Below, piece after piece: positions 1 to 15,100 of a stretch of 64,000 bases of DNA. Source of the DNA: Ehretia macrophylla (lineage: Eukaryota; Streptophyta; Magnoliopsida; Boraginales; Ehretiaceae); contig CM075771.1 of NCBI GenBank assembly GCA_037974665.1, positions 17,705,425 to 17,769,424 of the forward strand. Direction: 5' to 3'. Under the pieces are notes generated by a model. That model was not told the DNA's origin. It saw nothing but the letters and a program-made list of their open reading frames with translations, and did not search any database. Every line of letters starts with the position of its first letter. The stretch's first letter is position 1. The translations under genes and the position numbers were made by a program.

Positions 1-1260
1 ACTTTCAGAGCCCAAAATCGAATGTTTTCATCAGTTTCGGGACACTTTTCTTCTTTTGGGCTGTTTTTCGGTCCCGGATCGTACGTCGTGAGCCGCAAAA
101 AGGACGACAACCTAATATATCACATTTCTATTACCGAATCCTCTGCTACATTGGGAAAGACAACTTCACTTCACGTAGAGGCTGGGACCGCAAACCGTGG
201 GCGTGGGGCTTAGAACCAGGTCTCCGTCGCTCCGATGCCCAAAACTTTTGATCCGTAAGGAGTTACGCGGCGCACAACACACGTTGGAAAGCCCTCAGAG
301 TGCTCTACGATAGAGGCAGCAAACCTGCTCGGTTGTGCCTATTTTCGGAGCCCAAAATTAAACATTTTCATTAGTTTCGAGACACATTTCTTCTTTTGCA
401 CTATTTTTCCGTCCTGGATCGTACGTCGTGAGCTGCGAAAAAGACGACAACCTAATCCATCACATTTCTATTATCGAATCCCATGCCACCTTGGGCAAGA
501 CAACTTCACTTTACGTTGAGGCTCGGCCCGTAAACCGAGGGCGTAGGGCTTAGGACCAGGTCTCCGTCGTTCTGGTGCCCATAACTTTTGATCCGTAAGG
601 AGTTATGCGGCGCACAGCATACCGTTGAAAAGTTCACCGAGAGCTCTACGACGGAGGCAGCTAGTTTGCCCAGTTTCGCCTATTTTCAGAGCAAAATCGA
701 ATGTTTTCATCAGTTTCGGGGCTGTTTTCTTCTTTTGCGCTGTTTTTCCGTCCCGGATCGTACGTCGTGAGCCGCGAAAAGGACGACAACCTAATACAAC
801 ACATTTCTATTACCGAATCCTTGGCTACCTTGGGCAAGACAACTTCGCTTCACGTAGATGCTGGGCCCACAAACCGAGGGCGTGGGGCTTAGGACCAGGT
901 CTCCATGGCTCCGGTGCCCATAACTTTTGATCCGGAAGGAGTTATGCGGCGCACAGCATACCGTTGGAAAGCTCTCTAAGAGGTCTACGACGGAGGCTGC
1001 AATCCTGCTCGGCTGAGCCTATTTCCGGGGCTCAAAATTGAACGTTTTCATCAGTTTCTGGACACTTTTCTTCTTTTGCGCTGTTTTTCCGTCTCGGATC
1101 GTACGTCGTGAGCCGTGAAAAGGACGACAACCTATTCCATCACATTTCTATTACCGAATACCACGCCACCTTTGGCAAGAAAACTTTGTTTCACCTAGAG
1201 ACTGGGCCCGCAAACCGAGGGCGTGGGGTTTAGGACTATGTCTCCGTCATTCCAGTGCCC

Positions 1261-1601
1261 ATAACTTTTGATCCGTAAGGAGTTACGCGGCGCACAGCAT
1301 ACCGTTGGAAAGCTCTCCGAGACCTCTACGACAGGGGCAGCAAGGTGACTTAGCTATGCCCATTTACGGAGCCCAAAATTGAACGTTATCATTAGTTTCG
1401 AGAAACTTTTCTTCTTTTGCTGTGTTTTTTCATCCCGGATTGTACGTCGTGAGCCGCGAAAAGGACGACAACCTAATCCATCACATTTCTATTACCGAAT
1501 AATACAGCACCTTGGGCAAGAGAACTTCACTTAACGTAGAGGCTGGGCCCGCAAACCGAGGGCGTGGGGCTTAGGACCAAGTCTTCGTCGCTCCGGTGCC
1601 C
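1261..1601 (+). repeat. Reference 341-bp monomer
   Basis: This is one typical unit, given so that landmarks can be located by offset. Offsets 1-20 hold the ATAACTTTTGATCCGTAAGG block. Offsets about 47-62 hold the dyad, AGCTCTCCGAGAGCT in most monomers (this copy reads AGCTCTCCGAGACCT). Offsets about 75-100 hold a GCAGC...GCTGC inverted pair in typical monomers. Offsets about 120-165 are pyrimidine-rich (TTTTCTTCTTTTGC). Offsets about 178-200 hold GATCGTACGTCGTGAGCCGC. Offsets about 215-240 are AT-rich (CATCACATTTCTATTACC). Offsets about 255-300 hold TTGGGCAAGACAACTTC and GGGCCCGCAAACCGAGGG. The phase is arbitrary. A weak echo between GATCCGTA near offset 10 and GATCGTA near offset 178, about 168 bp apart, hints at an old half-unit duplication, but most of the two halves do not align by eye. 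Confidence 0.9.
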
Positions 1602-4600
1602 ATAACTTTTGATCCGTAAGGAGTTACGCGGCGCACAGCATTCCGTTGGAAAGCTCTCCGAAAGCTCTACGACATAGGGGCAGCAAACCTACTCGGTTGA
1701 GCCTATTTTCGAAGCCCAAAATTGAACATTTTCATCAATTTTGAGACAGTTTTCTTCTTTTGCACTGTTTTTCAGTCCCGGATCGTACGTCGTGAGCCGT
1801 GCAAAGGACGATAACCTAATCCATCACATTTCTATTACCGAATCCCATAGCACCTTGGGCAAGACAACTTCAGTTCACGTAGAGGCTGGGCCTGCAAACC
1901 GAGGGCGTGAGGCTTGGGACCAGGTCTCCGTCGCTCCGTTGCCCATAACTTTTGATCCGTAAGGCGTTACGCGGTGCACAGCATACCGTTGGAAAGCTCT
2001 CCGAGTGCTCTACAAAGGGGGCACTACCTTGCAAAGCAACGCCTATTTTCTTAGCCCAAAATCGAACATTTTCATCAGTTTCGTGACACTTTTCTTCTTT
2101 TACGCTGTTTTTCCGTCCCGGATCGTACGTCGTGAGCCGCGAAAAGGACGACAACCAAATCCATCACATTTCTATTATCGAATCCCACGCCACCTTAGGC
2201 AAGACAACTTCGCTTCACGTAGAGGCTGGGCCAGCAAACCGAGGTCATGGGGCTTAGGACCAGGTCTCCGTTGCTACGGTGCCCATAACTTTTGAACCGT
2301 AAAGAGTTACGCGGCGCACAACATACCGTTGGAATGTTCTCCGAGAACTCTACGACGGGGGCAACAAACTCGCTTGGCTGCGCCTGTTTTTGGAGTCCAA
2401 AATCGAAAGTTTTCATCAGTTTCTAGACACTTTTCTTCTTTTGCGCTGTATTTCCGTCCTGGTTCGTACGTCGTGAGCCGCGATAAGGACGACAACCTAA
2501 TCCATCACATTTCTATTACCGAATCCCACGGAACCTTGGGCAAGACAACTTCGATTCACTTAGAGGCTCGGCCAGCAAACCGAGGGCGTGGGGCTTAGGA
2601 CTAGGTCTTCGTCGCTCTGGTGCCAATAACTTTTGATCCGAAATGACTTACATAGTGCACAACATACAGTTGGATAGTTCTCCGAGAGCTCTACGATGGG
2701 GGCATCCAGCTTGTCCAGCTTCGCCTATTTATAGAGCCCAGAATCGAATGTTTTCATCAGTTTTTTGACACTTTTCTTCTTTTGCGTTGTTTTTCCCTCC
2801 CGGATCGTACGTCGTGAGTCGCGGAAAGGACGACAACCTAATACATCACATTTCAATTACCGAATCTTCAGCTACCTAGGGCAAGACAACTTCGCTTTAC
2901 GTAGAGGCTATGCCCGCAAACCGAGGGCGTAGGGCTTAGGACCATGTCTCCGTTGCTCCGGTGACCATAACTTTTGATCCGTAAGGAGTTACGCGGCGTA
3001 CAGCATGCCGTTGGAAAGCTTTCAGAGAGCTGTACGATGGGGGCAACAAGCTCGCTTGGCGGCGCCTATTTTCGGATCCCAAAATTGAACATTTTCATCA
3101 GTTTCAGGACATTTTTGTTCTTTTGTGCTGTTTTTTCGTCCCGGATCGTACGTCTTGAGCCGCGAAAAGGACGACAACCTAATCCATCACATTTTTATCA
3201 CTGAATCCCACGCCACCTTGGGCAAGACAACTATTCTTCACTTAGAGGCTCGGGTAGCAAACCGAGGGCGTGGGGCTTAGGACCAGGTCTCCGTCGCTCC
3301 GGTGCCCATAACTTTTGATTCGTAAGGAGTTACGCGGCGCACAGCATACCGTTGAAAATTTCTTCGAGAGCTCTACGACGGGGACAGCCAGCCTGCCCAG
3401 CTTTGCCTATTTTCAGAGCCCAAAATCGAATATTTTCATCAGTTTCGCGACACTTTTCTTCTTTTGGGCTGTTTTTCCGTCCCGGATCGTATGTCGTGAA
3501 CCGCGAAAAGGACGACTACCTAATACATCACATTTCTATTACTGAATCCTCGGCTACCTTGGGCAAGACAACTTTGCTTCACGTCGAGGTTGGGCTCGCA
3601 AACCGAGGGCGTGGGGCTTAGGACCAGCTCTCGGTCGCTCCGGTGCCTATAACTTTTGATCAATAAGGAGTTACGCGTCGCACAGCATACCGTTGGAAAG
3701 CTCTCCGAGAGGTCTTCAACAGGGGCAATAATCCTGCTCGGCTGCACCTATTTTCAGAGCTCAAAATTGCACATTTTCATCAGTGTCTGGACACTTTTCT
3801 TGTTTTGCGTTGTTTTTCCGTCCCGGATCGTACGTCGTGAGCCGCGAAAAGGACGACAACCTAATCCATCACATTTCTATTATCGAATCCCACAAAACCT
3901 TGGGCAAGACAACTTCGCTTCACGTAGAGGCTGGGCCCGCAAACCGAGGGCGTAGGGCTTAGGACTAGGTCTCTATCGCTCCGATGCCCATAACTTTTGA
4001 TCCGTAAGGAATTACGCGGCTCACAGCATACCGTTGGAAAGCTCTCTGAGAGTTCTACGACAGGGGCAGCAAGCCTGCTCAGCTGCGCCCATTTTTGGTG
4101 CCCAAAATTGAACGTTTTCATCAGTTTCAAGCCACTTTTCTTCTTTTTCTCTGTTTTTTCGTCTCGGATCGTACGTCGTTAGGCGCGAAAAGGACGACAA
4201 CCTAATCCATCACATTTCTATTACTGAATCCCACGCCACCTTGGGCAAGACAACTTCGCTTCACGTAGAGACTTTGCCAACAAACCGAGGGCGTGGGACT
4301 TAGGACCAGGTCTCCGTCGCTCTGGTGCCTATAACTTTTGATCCATAAGGAGTTACGCAGCGCACAACATACAGTTGGAAAGTTCTCCAAGAGCTCTATG
4401 ACGGGGGCAGCCAGGCTGCCTAGCTTTGCCTTTTTTCAGAGCCCAAAATCGAATGTTTTCATCAGTTTCGGGACACTTTTCTTCTTTTGCACTGTTTTTC
4501 AGTACCGGATCGTATGTCTTGAGCCGTAAAAATGACGACAACCTAATACATCACATTTCTATTACAGAATCCCCGGCTACCTTGGGCAAGACAACTTCGC

Positions 4601-5559
4601 TTCATGTAGAGGCTGGGCCCGCAAACCGATAGCGTGCGGCTTAAAGCCAGGTCTCCGTCTCTCCGGTGCCCATAACTTTTGATCCGTAAGGAGTTACGCG
4701 GCGCACAACATACCGTTGGAAAACTCTCCGAGAGCTCTACGATGGGGCAGCAAGCCCGCTCGGTTCCACCTATTTTTGGAGCCCAAAATCCAACGTTTTC
4801 ATTCATTTTAGGACACTTTTCTTCTTTTGAGCTATTTTTTTGTCCCGGATCGTACGTCGTGAGCCGCGAAAAGGAAGACAACGTAATCCATCACATTTCT
4901 ATTACCGAATCTCATGGCACCTTAGGCAAGACAACTTCGTTTCACAGAGAGGCTGGGCACGCAAATCGAGGGCGTAAGGCTTAGGACCAGGTCTCCGTCG
5001 CTCCGGTGCCCATAACTTTTTATCCGTATCGCGTTACGTGGCGCACAACATACCGTTGGAAAGCTTTCCGAGTGCTTTACGATAGGGGCAGCAAACCTGC
5101 TCGGTTGTGCCTATTTTCAGAGCCCAAAATCGAACATTTTCATCTGTTTTGCGGCACTTTTATTCTTTTGCGCTGTTTTTCCATCCCGGATCGTACGTCG
5201 TGAGCCGCGAAAAGGACGACAACTTAATCCATCACATTTCTTTTACCGAATCCCATGCCACCTTGGGCAAGACAACTTCGCTTCACGTAGAGGCTCGACC
5301 CACAAATCGAGGGCGTGGGGCTTAGGACCAGGTCTCCGTCGCTCTGGTGCCCATAACTTTTGATCCGTAATGAGTTACGCAGCGCACAGCATACCGTTGG
5401 AAATCTCCGAGAGCTCTACGATGGGGGCATCTATCCTGCACAGCTTCGCCTATTTATAGAGCCCAAAATCGAGTGTTTTCATCTGTTCCGGGACACTTTT
5501 CTTCTTTTGCGCTGTTTTTTCGTCCCGGATCGTACGTCGTGAGTCGCGAAAAGGACGAC

Positions 5560-7600
5560 AACCTAATACATCACATTTCTATTACCGAATCCTCAGCTAC
5601 TTTGGGCAAGACAATTGCGCTTCACGTAGAGGTTGGGCCCACATACCGAGGGCGTGGGGCTTAGGACCAGGTCTCCGTCGCTCCGGTGCCCATAACTTTT
5701 GATCAGTAAGGAGTTACGCGGTGCACAACATACCGTTGGAAAGCTCTCTGAGAGCTCTACGATGGGGACAACAAGCCTAATTTGCTGCGCCTATTTTTGG
5801 ATCCCAAAATTGAACATTTTTATCAGTTTCAGGACACTTTTCCTCTTTTGCGCTGTTTTTCCGTCCCGGATCATACGTCATGAGCCGCGAAAATGACGAC
5901 AACCTAATCCACCACATTTCTATTACCGAATCCTCAGCTACCTTGGGTAAGAAAACTTCGATTCACGTAGAGGTTGGGCCCGCAAACCGAGGGCGTGGGG
6001 CTGATGACCATGTCTCTGTCGCTCTGGTGCCCATAACTTTTGATCCATAAGGAGTTACGCGGCGCACAACATACCGTTGGAAAGCTCTCCGAGAGCTCTA
6101 CGATGGGGGCAACAAGCTCGTTTGGCTGTGCCAATTTTCGGATCCAAAAATTGAACGTTTTCATTAGTTTCAGGACTCTTTTCTTATTTTTGCGCTGTTT
6201 TTCCATCCCGGATCGTACGTCGTGAGCGGCGAAAAGGACGACAACCTAATACATCACATTTCTATTACCGAATCCTCAGCTACTTTGGACAAGACAACTG
6301 CGCGTCACGTAGAGGCTGGGCCTGCAAACCGAGTGCGTGGGGCTTGTGACCAGGTATCCGTCGCTCCGGTACCCATAACTTTTGATCCGTAAGGAGTTAC
6401 GCGAAGCACAGCATACCGTTGGAAAGCTCTCCGAGAGCTCTACGACGGGGGCAGCAAGCTTGCTCCGCTGCACCTATTTTCAGAACCGAAAATTGAACGT
6501 TTTTATCAGTTTCAGGATACTTTTCTTCTTTTGCGTTGTTTTTTCGTCCCGGATCGTACGTCATGTGCCGCGAAAAGGATGACAACCTAATCCAACACAT
6601 TTCTATTACCGAATCCCATGGCACCTTGGTCAAGACAACTTCACTTCACGTAGAGGTTGGGCCCGCAAACCAAGGGCGTGGGGCTTTTGACCAGGTATCC
6701 ATCACTCTGGTGCCCATAACTTTTGTTTAGTAAGGAGTTACGCAGTGCACAACATACCGTTGAAAAGCTCTCCGAGAGCTCTACGATGGGGGCAACAAGC
6801 TTGCTTGGCTGTACCTATTTTTGGATCCCAAAAATGAACGTTTTCTTTAGTTTCAAGACACTTTTCTTCTTTTGCGCTATTTTTCTGTCCCGGATCGTAC
6901 GTCGTGAGTCGCGAAAAGGACGACAACCTAATATATCACATTTTTATTCCCGAATCCTCAGCTACTTTGGGCAAGACAACTGCGCTTCACGTAGAGGTTG
7001 GGCCCACATACCGAGGGCGTTAGGCTTGTGACCAGGTATCCTTCGCTCCGGTGCCCATACCTTCTGATCCGTAAGGAGTTACGCGGTGCACAGTATACCG
7101 TTGGAAAGCTCACCGAGAGCTCTACGATGTGGGCAACAAGCCTGCTCGGTTGTGCCTGTTTACAATCCCAAAATCGAACGTTTTTATCAGTTTCAGGACA
7201 CTTTTCTTCTTTTGCGCTGTTTTTTCATCCTGGAACGTACGTCATGAGCCACAAAAATGACGACAACCTAATACATCACATTTCTATTACCGAATCCTCA
7301 GCTACCTTGGGCAAGAAAACTTCACTCCATGTAGAGGCTGCGCCCGCAAATCGAGGGCGTGGGGCTTGTGACCAAGTATCTGTCGCTCTGGTGCCCATCA
7401 CTTTTGATCAGTAAGGAGTTAAGTGGCGCACGGCATACCGTTGGAAAGCTCTCCGAGAGCTCTATGATGGGGGCAACAAGCTCGTTTGGCTGTGCCAATT
7501 TTCGTATCCAAAAATTGAACGTTTTCATAAGTTTCAGGACACTTTTCTTCTTTTGCGCTGTTTTTTCGTCCCAGATCGTACGTCATGAGCCGCGATAAGG
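5560..7600. repeat. Local higher-order repeat, 4-monomer period (~1,364 bp)
   Basis: Rare variants recur at a shift of about four monomers. The variant TTGGGCCCACATACCGAGGG occurs in the monomers near 5,635 and 7,000. The variant CTCGTTTGGCTGTGCCAATT occurs with CTCG ending at 6,120 and at 7,484, an offset of 1,364 bp. CCTCAGCTACTTTGGGCAAG begins at 5,591 and about 6,956. Four times 341 is 1,364. The first monomer of the two copies does not match well at its left end, so the duplicated block starts inside a monomer near 5.56 kb. Unequal exchange is the likely cause. Confidence 0.75.
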
Positions 7601-10600
7601 ATGACAACCTAATACATCACATTTATATTACCAAATCCTCAGCAACCATGGGCAAGAAAACTTCGCTTCGCGTAGAGGCTCGTCCCGCAAACAGAGGGCG
7701 TGGGGCCTGTGACAATGTCTCTGTCGCTCCGATGCCCATAACTTTTGATCCGTAAGGAGTTACGCGGCGCACAGCATACCGTTAGAAAGCTCTCCGAGAG
7801 CTCTACGATGGGAACAACCAAGCTTGCTTCGCTGGCCCTATTTTCGGATCCCAAAATTGAACATTTTCGTAAGTTTCGGGACACTTTTCTTCTTTTTGCT
7901 GTTTTTCTGTCTGGGATCGTACGTCATGAGCCGCGAAAAGGATGACAACCTAATCCATCACATTTCTATTACTGAATCCTACGGTACCTTGGGAAAGAAA
8001 ACTTCGTCTCACGTAGAGGCTGGGCCCGTAAACCGAGGGCGTGGGGCTTAGAACCAGGTTTTCGTCGCTCCGGTGCCCATAACTTTTGATCCGTAAGGAG
8101 TTACGCGGCACACAGCATACCGTTCGAAAGCTCTCCGAGAGCTCTACAACAGGGGCAGCAAGCTTGCTCGGTTGCGCCTTTTTTCAGAGCGAAAAAGTGA
8201 ACGTTTTCATCAGTTTCTGGACACTTTTCCTCATTTGTGCTGTTTTTTCGTCCCGAATCGTACGTCGTTAGCCGCGAAAAGGATGACAACCTCATACATG
8301 ATGTTTCTATTACCAAATCCCATGGCACCATAGGCAAAACAACTTCGCTACACGTAGAGGCTGGGCCTGCAAACCAAGGGCGTGGGGCTTAGGACCAGGC
8401 GTCCGTCGCTCCGGTGACCATAACTTTTGATCCGTAAGGAGTTACACGGCACACAGCATACCGTTGGAAAGCTCTCCGAGAGCTCTACGATGGAGGCAGC
8501 AAGCCTGCGCAGTTGCGCCTATTTTCGGAGAGCAAAATTGAACATTTTCATTAGTTTGGTGACACTTTTCTTCTTTTGCGCTGTTTTTCTGTCCCGGATC
8601 ATACATCGTGAGCCGCGAAAAGAACGACAACATAATTCATCACATTTCTATTACCGAATCCCATGCCACATTGGGCAAGGAAACTTCACTTCACGTAGAG
8701 GCTCAGCCCACAAACCGAGGGCATGGGGCTTAGGATCAGGTCTCCATCGCTCCGGTGCCCATAACTTTTGATCCGTAAGGAGTTACGCGATGCACAGCAT
8801 ACCGTTGGAAAGTTCTCCGAGAGCTCTACGACGGGGGCATCCAGCCTGCCCAGCTTCGCCTATTTATAGAGCACAAAATCGAATGTTTCCATCAGTTTCG
8901 GGACACTTTTATTCTTTTGCCCTGTTTTTCCGTCCCAGATCGTATGTCGTGAGTCGTGAAAAAGACGACAACCTAATACATCACATTTCTATCCCCGAAT
9001 CCTCAGCTACCTTGGGCAAGACAACTTCACTTCACGTAGAGGCTGGGCCCGCAAACCGAGGGCGTGGGGCTTAGGACCAGATATCCATTGCTCCGGTGCC
9101 CATTACTTTTGATCAGTAAGGAGTTACGCGGCGCACAACATACAGTTGGAAAACTCTCCGAGTGGTCTTCGACGGGGGCCACAATCTTGCTCGACTGCAC
9201 CTATTTTTGGAGCTCAAAATCAAATGTTTTCATCAATTTCAAGATACTTTTCATATTTTGTGCTGTTTTTCCGTCCAGGTTCGTGCATCGTGAGCCGCGA
9301 TAAGGACGACAACCTAATCCCTCAGATTTCTATTACCGAATCCCACGGTACTTTAGACAAGACAACTTCGCTTCACGTAGAGGATGGGCCCACAAATCGA
9401 GGGCGTGGGGCTTGGGACCAGGTCTCCGTCACTTCGGTGCCCATAACTTTTGATCTGTAATGAGTTACGCAGCACACAGCATACCGTTGGTAAGCTCTCA
9501 AAGAGCTCTACGATGAGGGCCACAAACCTGCTTGGCTGCGCCTATTTTCGGAGCCCAAAATCAAACTTTTTTATCAGTTTCGGGACACTTTTCTTCTTTT
9601 GCGCTGTTTTTCCGTCCCGGATCGTACGTCGTGTGCCGCGAAAAGGACGACAACCTAATCCATCACATTTCTATTACCGAATCCCATGCCACCTTGGGCA
9701 AGACAACTTCGCTTCACATAGAGGCTCAGCCCGTAAACCGAGGGTGTGGGGCTTAAGACCAGGTCTCCGTCGCTCCGATGCCCATAACTTTTGATCCGTA
9801 AGGAGTTACGCGTTGCACAGCATACCGTTCGAAAGCACTCTAAGAGCTCTACGATTGGGGCAACAAGCTCGCATGGCTACGCCTATTTTCGGAGCCCAAA
9901 ATCGAATGTTTTCATCAATTTTGGGACACTTTTCTTCTTTTGCACTATTTTTCCATCCCGGATCGTACGTCGTGAGCCACGAAAAGGACGACAACTTAAT
10001 CCATCACATTTCTATTAGCGAATCCCATGACACCTTGGGCAAGACCACTTCACTTCACGTAGCAGCTGGGCCCGTAAACCGAGGTCATGGGGCTTATGAG
10101 CAAGTGTCCTTCGCTCCGGTGCCCATAACTTTTGATCCGCAAGGAGTTACGCGGCACACAGCTTACCGTTGGAAAGCTCTCCGAGTGCTCTACGATAGAG
10201 GAAGCAAACTTGCTCGGTTGTGCCTATTTTTGGAGCCCAAAATCAAACATTTTCATTAGTTTCGGGACACTTTTCTTCTTTTGCACTATTTTTGCGTCCC
10301 GAATCGTACGTCATGAGCCGCGAAAAGTATGACAACCAAATCCATCACATTTCTATTACAGAATCCCACACCACCTTGGGCAAGACAACTTCACTTCACG
10401 TAGAGGCTCGGCCCATAAACCGAGGGCGTGGGGCTTAGGAACAGGTCTCCGTCGCTCCGGTGCCCATAACTTTTGATCCGTAGGGAGTTACACGACACAC
10501 AGAATACCGTTGGAAAGCTCTCTGAGAGCTCTACGACGAGGGCCGCCAACTTGCCCAGCTTCGCCTATTTTCAAAGCCCAAAATCGAATGTTTTCATCAG

Positions 10601-12149
10601 TTTCGGGACACATTTCTTCTTTTACGCTATTTTTCCGTCCCGGATCGTACGTCACGTGCAGCGAAAAGGACGACAACCTAATCCATGACACTTCTGTTAC
10701 CAAGTCCCACACCACCTTGGGCAAGAAAAGTTCGCTTCACGTAGAGGTTGGGCCCGCAAACCAAGGGCGTGGGGCTTAGGGCCAGGTCTCCGTCGCTCCG
10801 GTGCCCATAAATTTTGATCCGTAAAGAGTTACGTGGTGCACAGCATATCGTTGGAAAGCTCTCCGAGAGCTCTCAGATAGGGACAGCAAGCCTGCCTGGC
10901 TGCACCTATTTTTTTCCCCAAAATTGAATTTTTTCATCAGTTTCGGGACACATTTCTTCTTTTGCGCTGTTTTTCCGTCCCGAATCGTACATCTTGAGCC
11001 GCAAAAAGGAAGACAACCTAATCTATCACATTTCTATTACCGAATCCCACGCCACCTTAGGCAAGACAACTTCGCTTCACGCAGAGGCTGGTCCCGCAAA
11101 CCGAGGGCGTGGGGCTTAGGACCCGGTCTCCGTCACTCCGGTGCCCATAACTTTTGATCCGTAAGGAGTTACGCGGTGCACAGCATGCCGTTGGAAAGCT
11201 CCCCGAGTGCTCTACGATAGGGGCAGCAAACCTGCTCGGTTGTGCCTATTTTCGGAGCCCAAAATCTAACAATTTAATCAGTTTCGGGACACTTTTCTTC
11301 TTTTGTACTGTTTTTCCATCCCGGATCGTACGTCGTGAGCCGCGTAAAGGACGACAACCTAATCCATCACATTTATATTACCGAATCCCATGCCACCTTG
11401 GATAAGACAACTTCGCTTGACGTAGAGGCTGGGCCCGCAAACCGAGGGCGTGAGGCTTAGGACCAGGTCTCCGTCGCTCCAGTGCCCATAACTTTTGATC
11501 CGTAAGGAGTTACACAGCGCACAGCATACCGTTGGAAAGCTATCTGAGAGCTCTACAATGGGGGCAGCAAGCTTGCTTGCCTGCACCTATTTTTGGGGCC
11601 CAAAATCGAACGTTTTCATTAGTTTCGGGACACTTTTCTTCTTTTGTGCTATTTTTTCGTCCCGGATCGTGCGTCGTGAGCCCCGAAAAGGATGACAACC
11701 TAATCCATCACATTTCTATTACCGAATCCCATGCCACCTTATGCAAGACAATTTCGTTTCACGTAGAGGCTGGGCCCGCAATCCAAGGGCGTAGGGCTTA
11801 GGACCAGGTCTCCATTGCTCCGGTGCCCATAACTTTTGATCCGTAAGGAGTTACGCGGGGTACAGCATACCGTTGGAAAGCTCTCCGAGAGCTCTTCGAT
11901 GGGGGCAGCAAGCTCTCTTGGCTGCGTCTTTTTTCTGATAACAAAATTGAACGTTTTCATCAATTTCGAGACACATTTTTTCTTTTGCGCTATTTTTCTG
12001 TCCCAGATCGTACGTCGTGAGCCCCGAAAAGGACGACAACCTAATCCATCATATTTTTATTACCGAATCCCACGGCATCTTGGGCAAGACAACTTCGCTT
12101 CACGTAGAGGATGGGCCCGCAAACCGAAGGCGTGAGGCTTAGGACCTGG

Positions 12150-15100
12150 TCTCTGTGGCTCCGGTGCCCATAAATTTTGATCGGTAAAGAGTTACGCGAA
12201 GCACAGCATACCGTTGGACAGCTCTCTGAGGTCTCTATGATGGGGGCAATAAGCTTGCTTGGCTGCGCCTATTTTCGCAGCCCAAAATTGAACATTTTCA
12301 TCAGTTTGGGGACACTTTTCTTCTTTTGCTCTGTTTTTTCGTCCCGGATCGTATGTCGTGAGTCGTTAAAAGGAAGACAACCTAATCCATCACATTTCTA
12401 TTACCGAATCCCACGGCACCTTGGGTAAGACAACTTCGCTTCACATAGAGGTTGGGCCCGTAAACCGAAGGCATGGGGCTTCGGATCAGGTCTTCGTCGC
12501 TCCGGTGCCCATTACTTTTGATCCGTAAGGAGTTACGCGGCGCACAGCATACCATTGGAAAGCTCTACTAGAGCTCTACGACGCAAGCAGCAAGCCTGAT
12601 CATCTGTGCCTGTTTTCGGAGCCCAAAATCGAACGTTTTCATCAGTTTCTGGACATTTCCCTTCTATTGCGCTGTTTTTCCGTGCCGGATCGTATGTCGT
12701 GAGCCGTAAAAAGGACGACAACCAATTCCATGACATTTCTATTACCGAATCCCAAGCCACATTGGGCAAGACAACTTCAGTTCACGTAGAGGCTGGGCCT
12801 GCAAACCTAGGGTGTTGGGCTTAGGAGCAGGTCTCCGTCGCTCCGGTGCCCATAACTTTTGATCTGTAATGAGTTACGTGGCACACAGCATACCATTGGA
12901 AAGCTCTTCGAGAGCTCTACAATGTGGGCAGCAAGCCTGCTCGGCTACGCTTATTTTCAGAACCCAAAATTGAACTTTTTCATCAATTTCTGGATAATTT
13001 TCTTCTTTTGTGTTGTTTTTAAGTCCCGGATCGTACGTCGTGAGGCGCGATAAGGACGACAACCTAATCCATCACATTTTTATTACCGAATCCCACGACA
13101 CCTTGGGCAAGACAACTTCACTTCACATAGAGGTTGGGTCCGTAAACCGAGGGCGTGGGGCTTAGGACCAAGTCTCCGTCGCTCCGGCGCCCATAACTTT
13201 TGATCCATAAGGAGTTACGTGGCGCACATCATACCGTTGGAAAGGTCTCCGAGAGCTCTACGACGGGGGCAGCCAGCCTGCCCAGCTTCGCCTGTTTTCG
13301 GAGCCCAAAATAGAATGTTTTCAACAGTTTCGGGACGCTTTTCTTCTTTTGCGCTGTTTTTCCGTCCCAGATCGTACATCGTGAGCCGTAAAAAGGACGA
13401 CAACCTAATACATCACATTTCTATTACCGAATCCTCGGCTACCTTGGGCAAGACAACATCGCTTCACGTATAGGCTGGGCCCGCAAACCAAGGGCATAGG
13501 GCTTAGGACCAGGTCTCTATCGCTCCGGTGCCCATTACTTTTGATCCGTAAGGAGTTATGTGCCGCACAGCATACCGTTGGAAAGCTCTCCGAATGCTCT
13601 ACAATAGGGCCAGCAAGCCTGCTCAGCTACGCTTGTTTTCCTACCCCAAAATCGAACATTTTGATCAGTTTTGGGACTCTATTCTTCTTTTGCACTGTTT
13701 TTTTGTCCCCGATCGTACGTCGTGAGCCGCAAAAAGGACGACAACCTAATCCATCACATTTCTATTATCAAATCCCACGCTACCTGGGGCAAGACAACTT
13801 CGCTTCACGTAGGGGCTCGGCCCGCAAACCGAGGGTGTGGGGCTTAGGACCACGTCTCCGTCGCTCTGGTGCCCATAACTTTTGATCCGTAAGGAGTTAC
13901 GTTGTGTACAACATACCGTTCGAAAGCTCTCCGTGAGCTCTACGACGTGGGCAACAATCCTGCGCAGTTGCACGTATTTTCAGATGCCAAAATCGAACGT
14001 TTTCATCAGTTTCGGGATACTTTTCTTCTTTTGCGCTATTTTTTCGTCAAGGATCGTACGTCGTGACCGCGAAAAGGACGACAACCTAATCCATCACATT
14101 TCTATTACCGAATGGCACCTTGGGCAAGACAACTTCGCTCCACGTATAGGTTGGGAACGCAAACCGAGGGCGTGGGGCTTAGGACCAAGTCTCCGTCCCT
14201 CCGGTGCCCATAACTTTTGATCCGTAAGGAGTTACGCGGTGCACAGCATACCGTTAAAAAGCTCTCCGAGAGCTCTACGACGGGAGCAGCCAGCCTGCAG
14301 AGCTTCGCCAATTTTCAGAATCCAAATTCGAAAGTTTTATTCAGTTTCGGGACACTTTTCTTCTTTTGCGCTGTTTTTCCATCCCGGATCGTACGTCGTG
14401 AGCCGCAAAAAGGACGACAGCCTAATACATCACATTTCTTTTACCAAATCCTCGGCTACCTTGGGTGAGACAACTTCGCTTCACGTAGAGGCTGGGCCCG
14501 CAAACAAAGGGCGTAGGGCATAGGACCAGGTCTCCGTTGCTCCGGTGCCCATAACTTTTGAACTGCAAAGAGTTACGCGGTGCACAGCATACCGTTCGAA
14601 AGCTCTCTGAAAGGTCTACGATAGGGGCAACAAGTCTGCTCGGCTAAGCATGCTTTCAGAGCCCAAAATTGAACATTTTCATCAGTTTTGGGACACTTTT
14701 CTTGTTTTGCGCTATTTTTCGGTCACAAATCGTACGTCGTGGGCCGCGAAAAGAACGACAACCTAATCCATCACATTTCTTTTATCGTATCCCACGCCAC
14801 CTTGTGCAAGACAATTTCGCTTCACGTAGGGGATCGGCCCGCAAACCGAGGGCGTGGGGCTTAGGACCAGGTCTCCGTCGCTCTAATGCCCATAACTTTT
14901 GATCCGTAAGGAGTTACGCAGCGCACAGCATACCGTTAGAAAGCTTTCCGGGAGCTCTACGATGGGGACAGGAAGCCTGCCCGGTTGCACCTATTTTAGG
15001 ATACCAAAATCGAACGTTTTCATCAGTTTTGAGATACTTTTCTACTTTTGCGCTGTTTTTCGTCACGGATCGTACGTCGTGAGCCGCAAAAAGGATGACA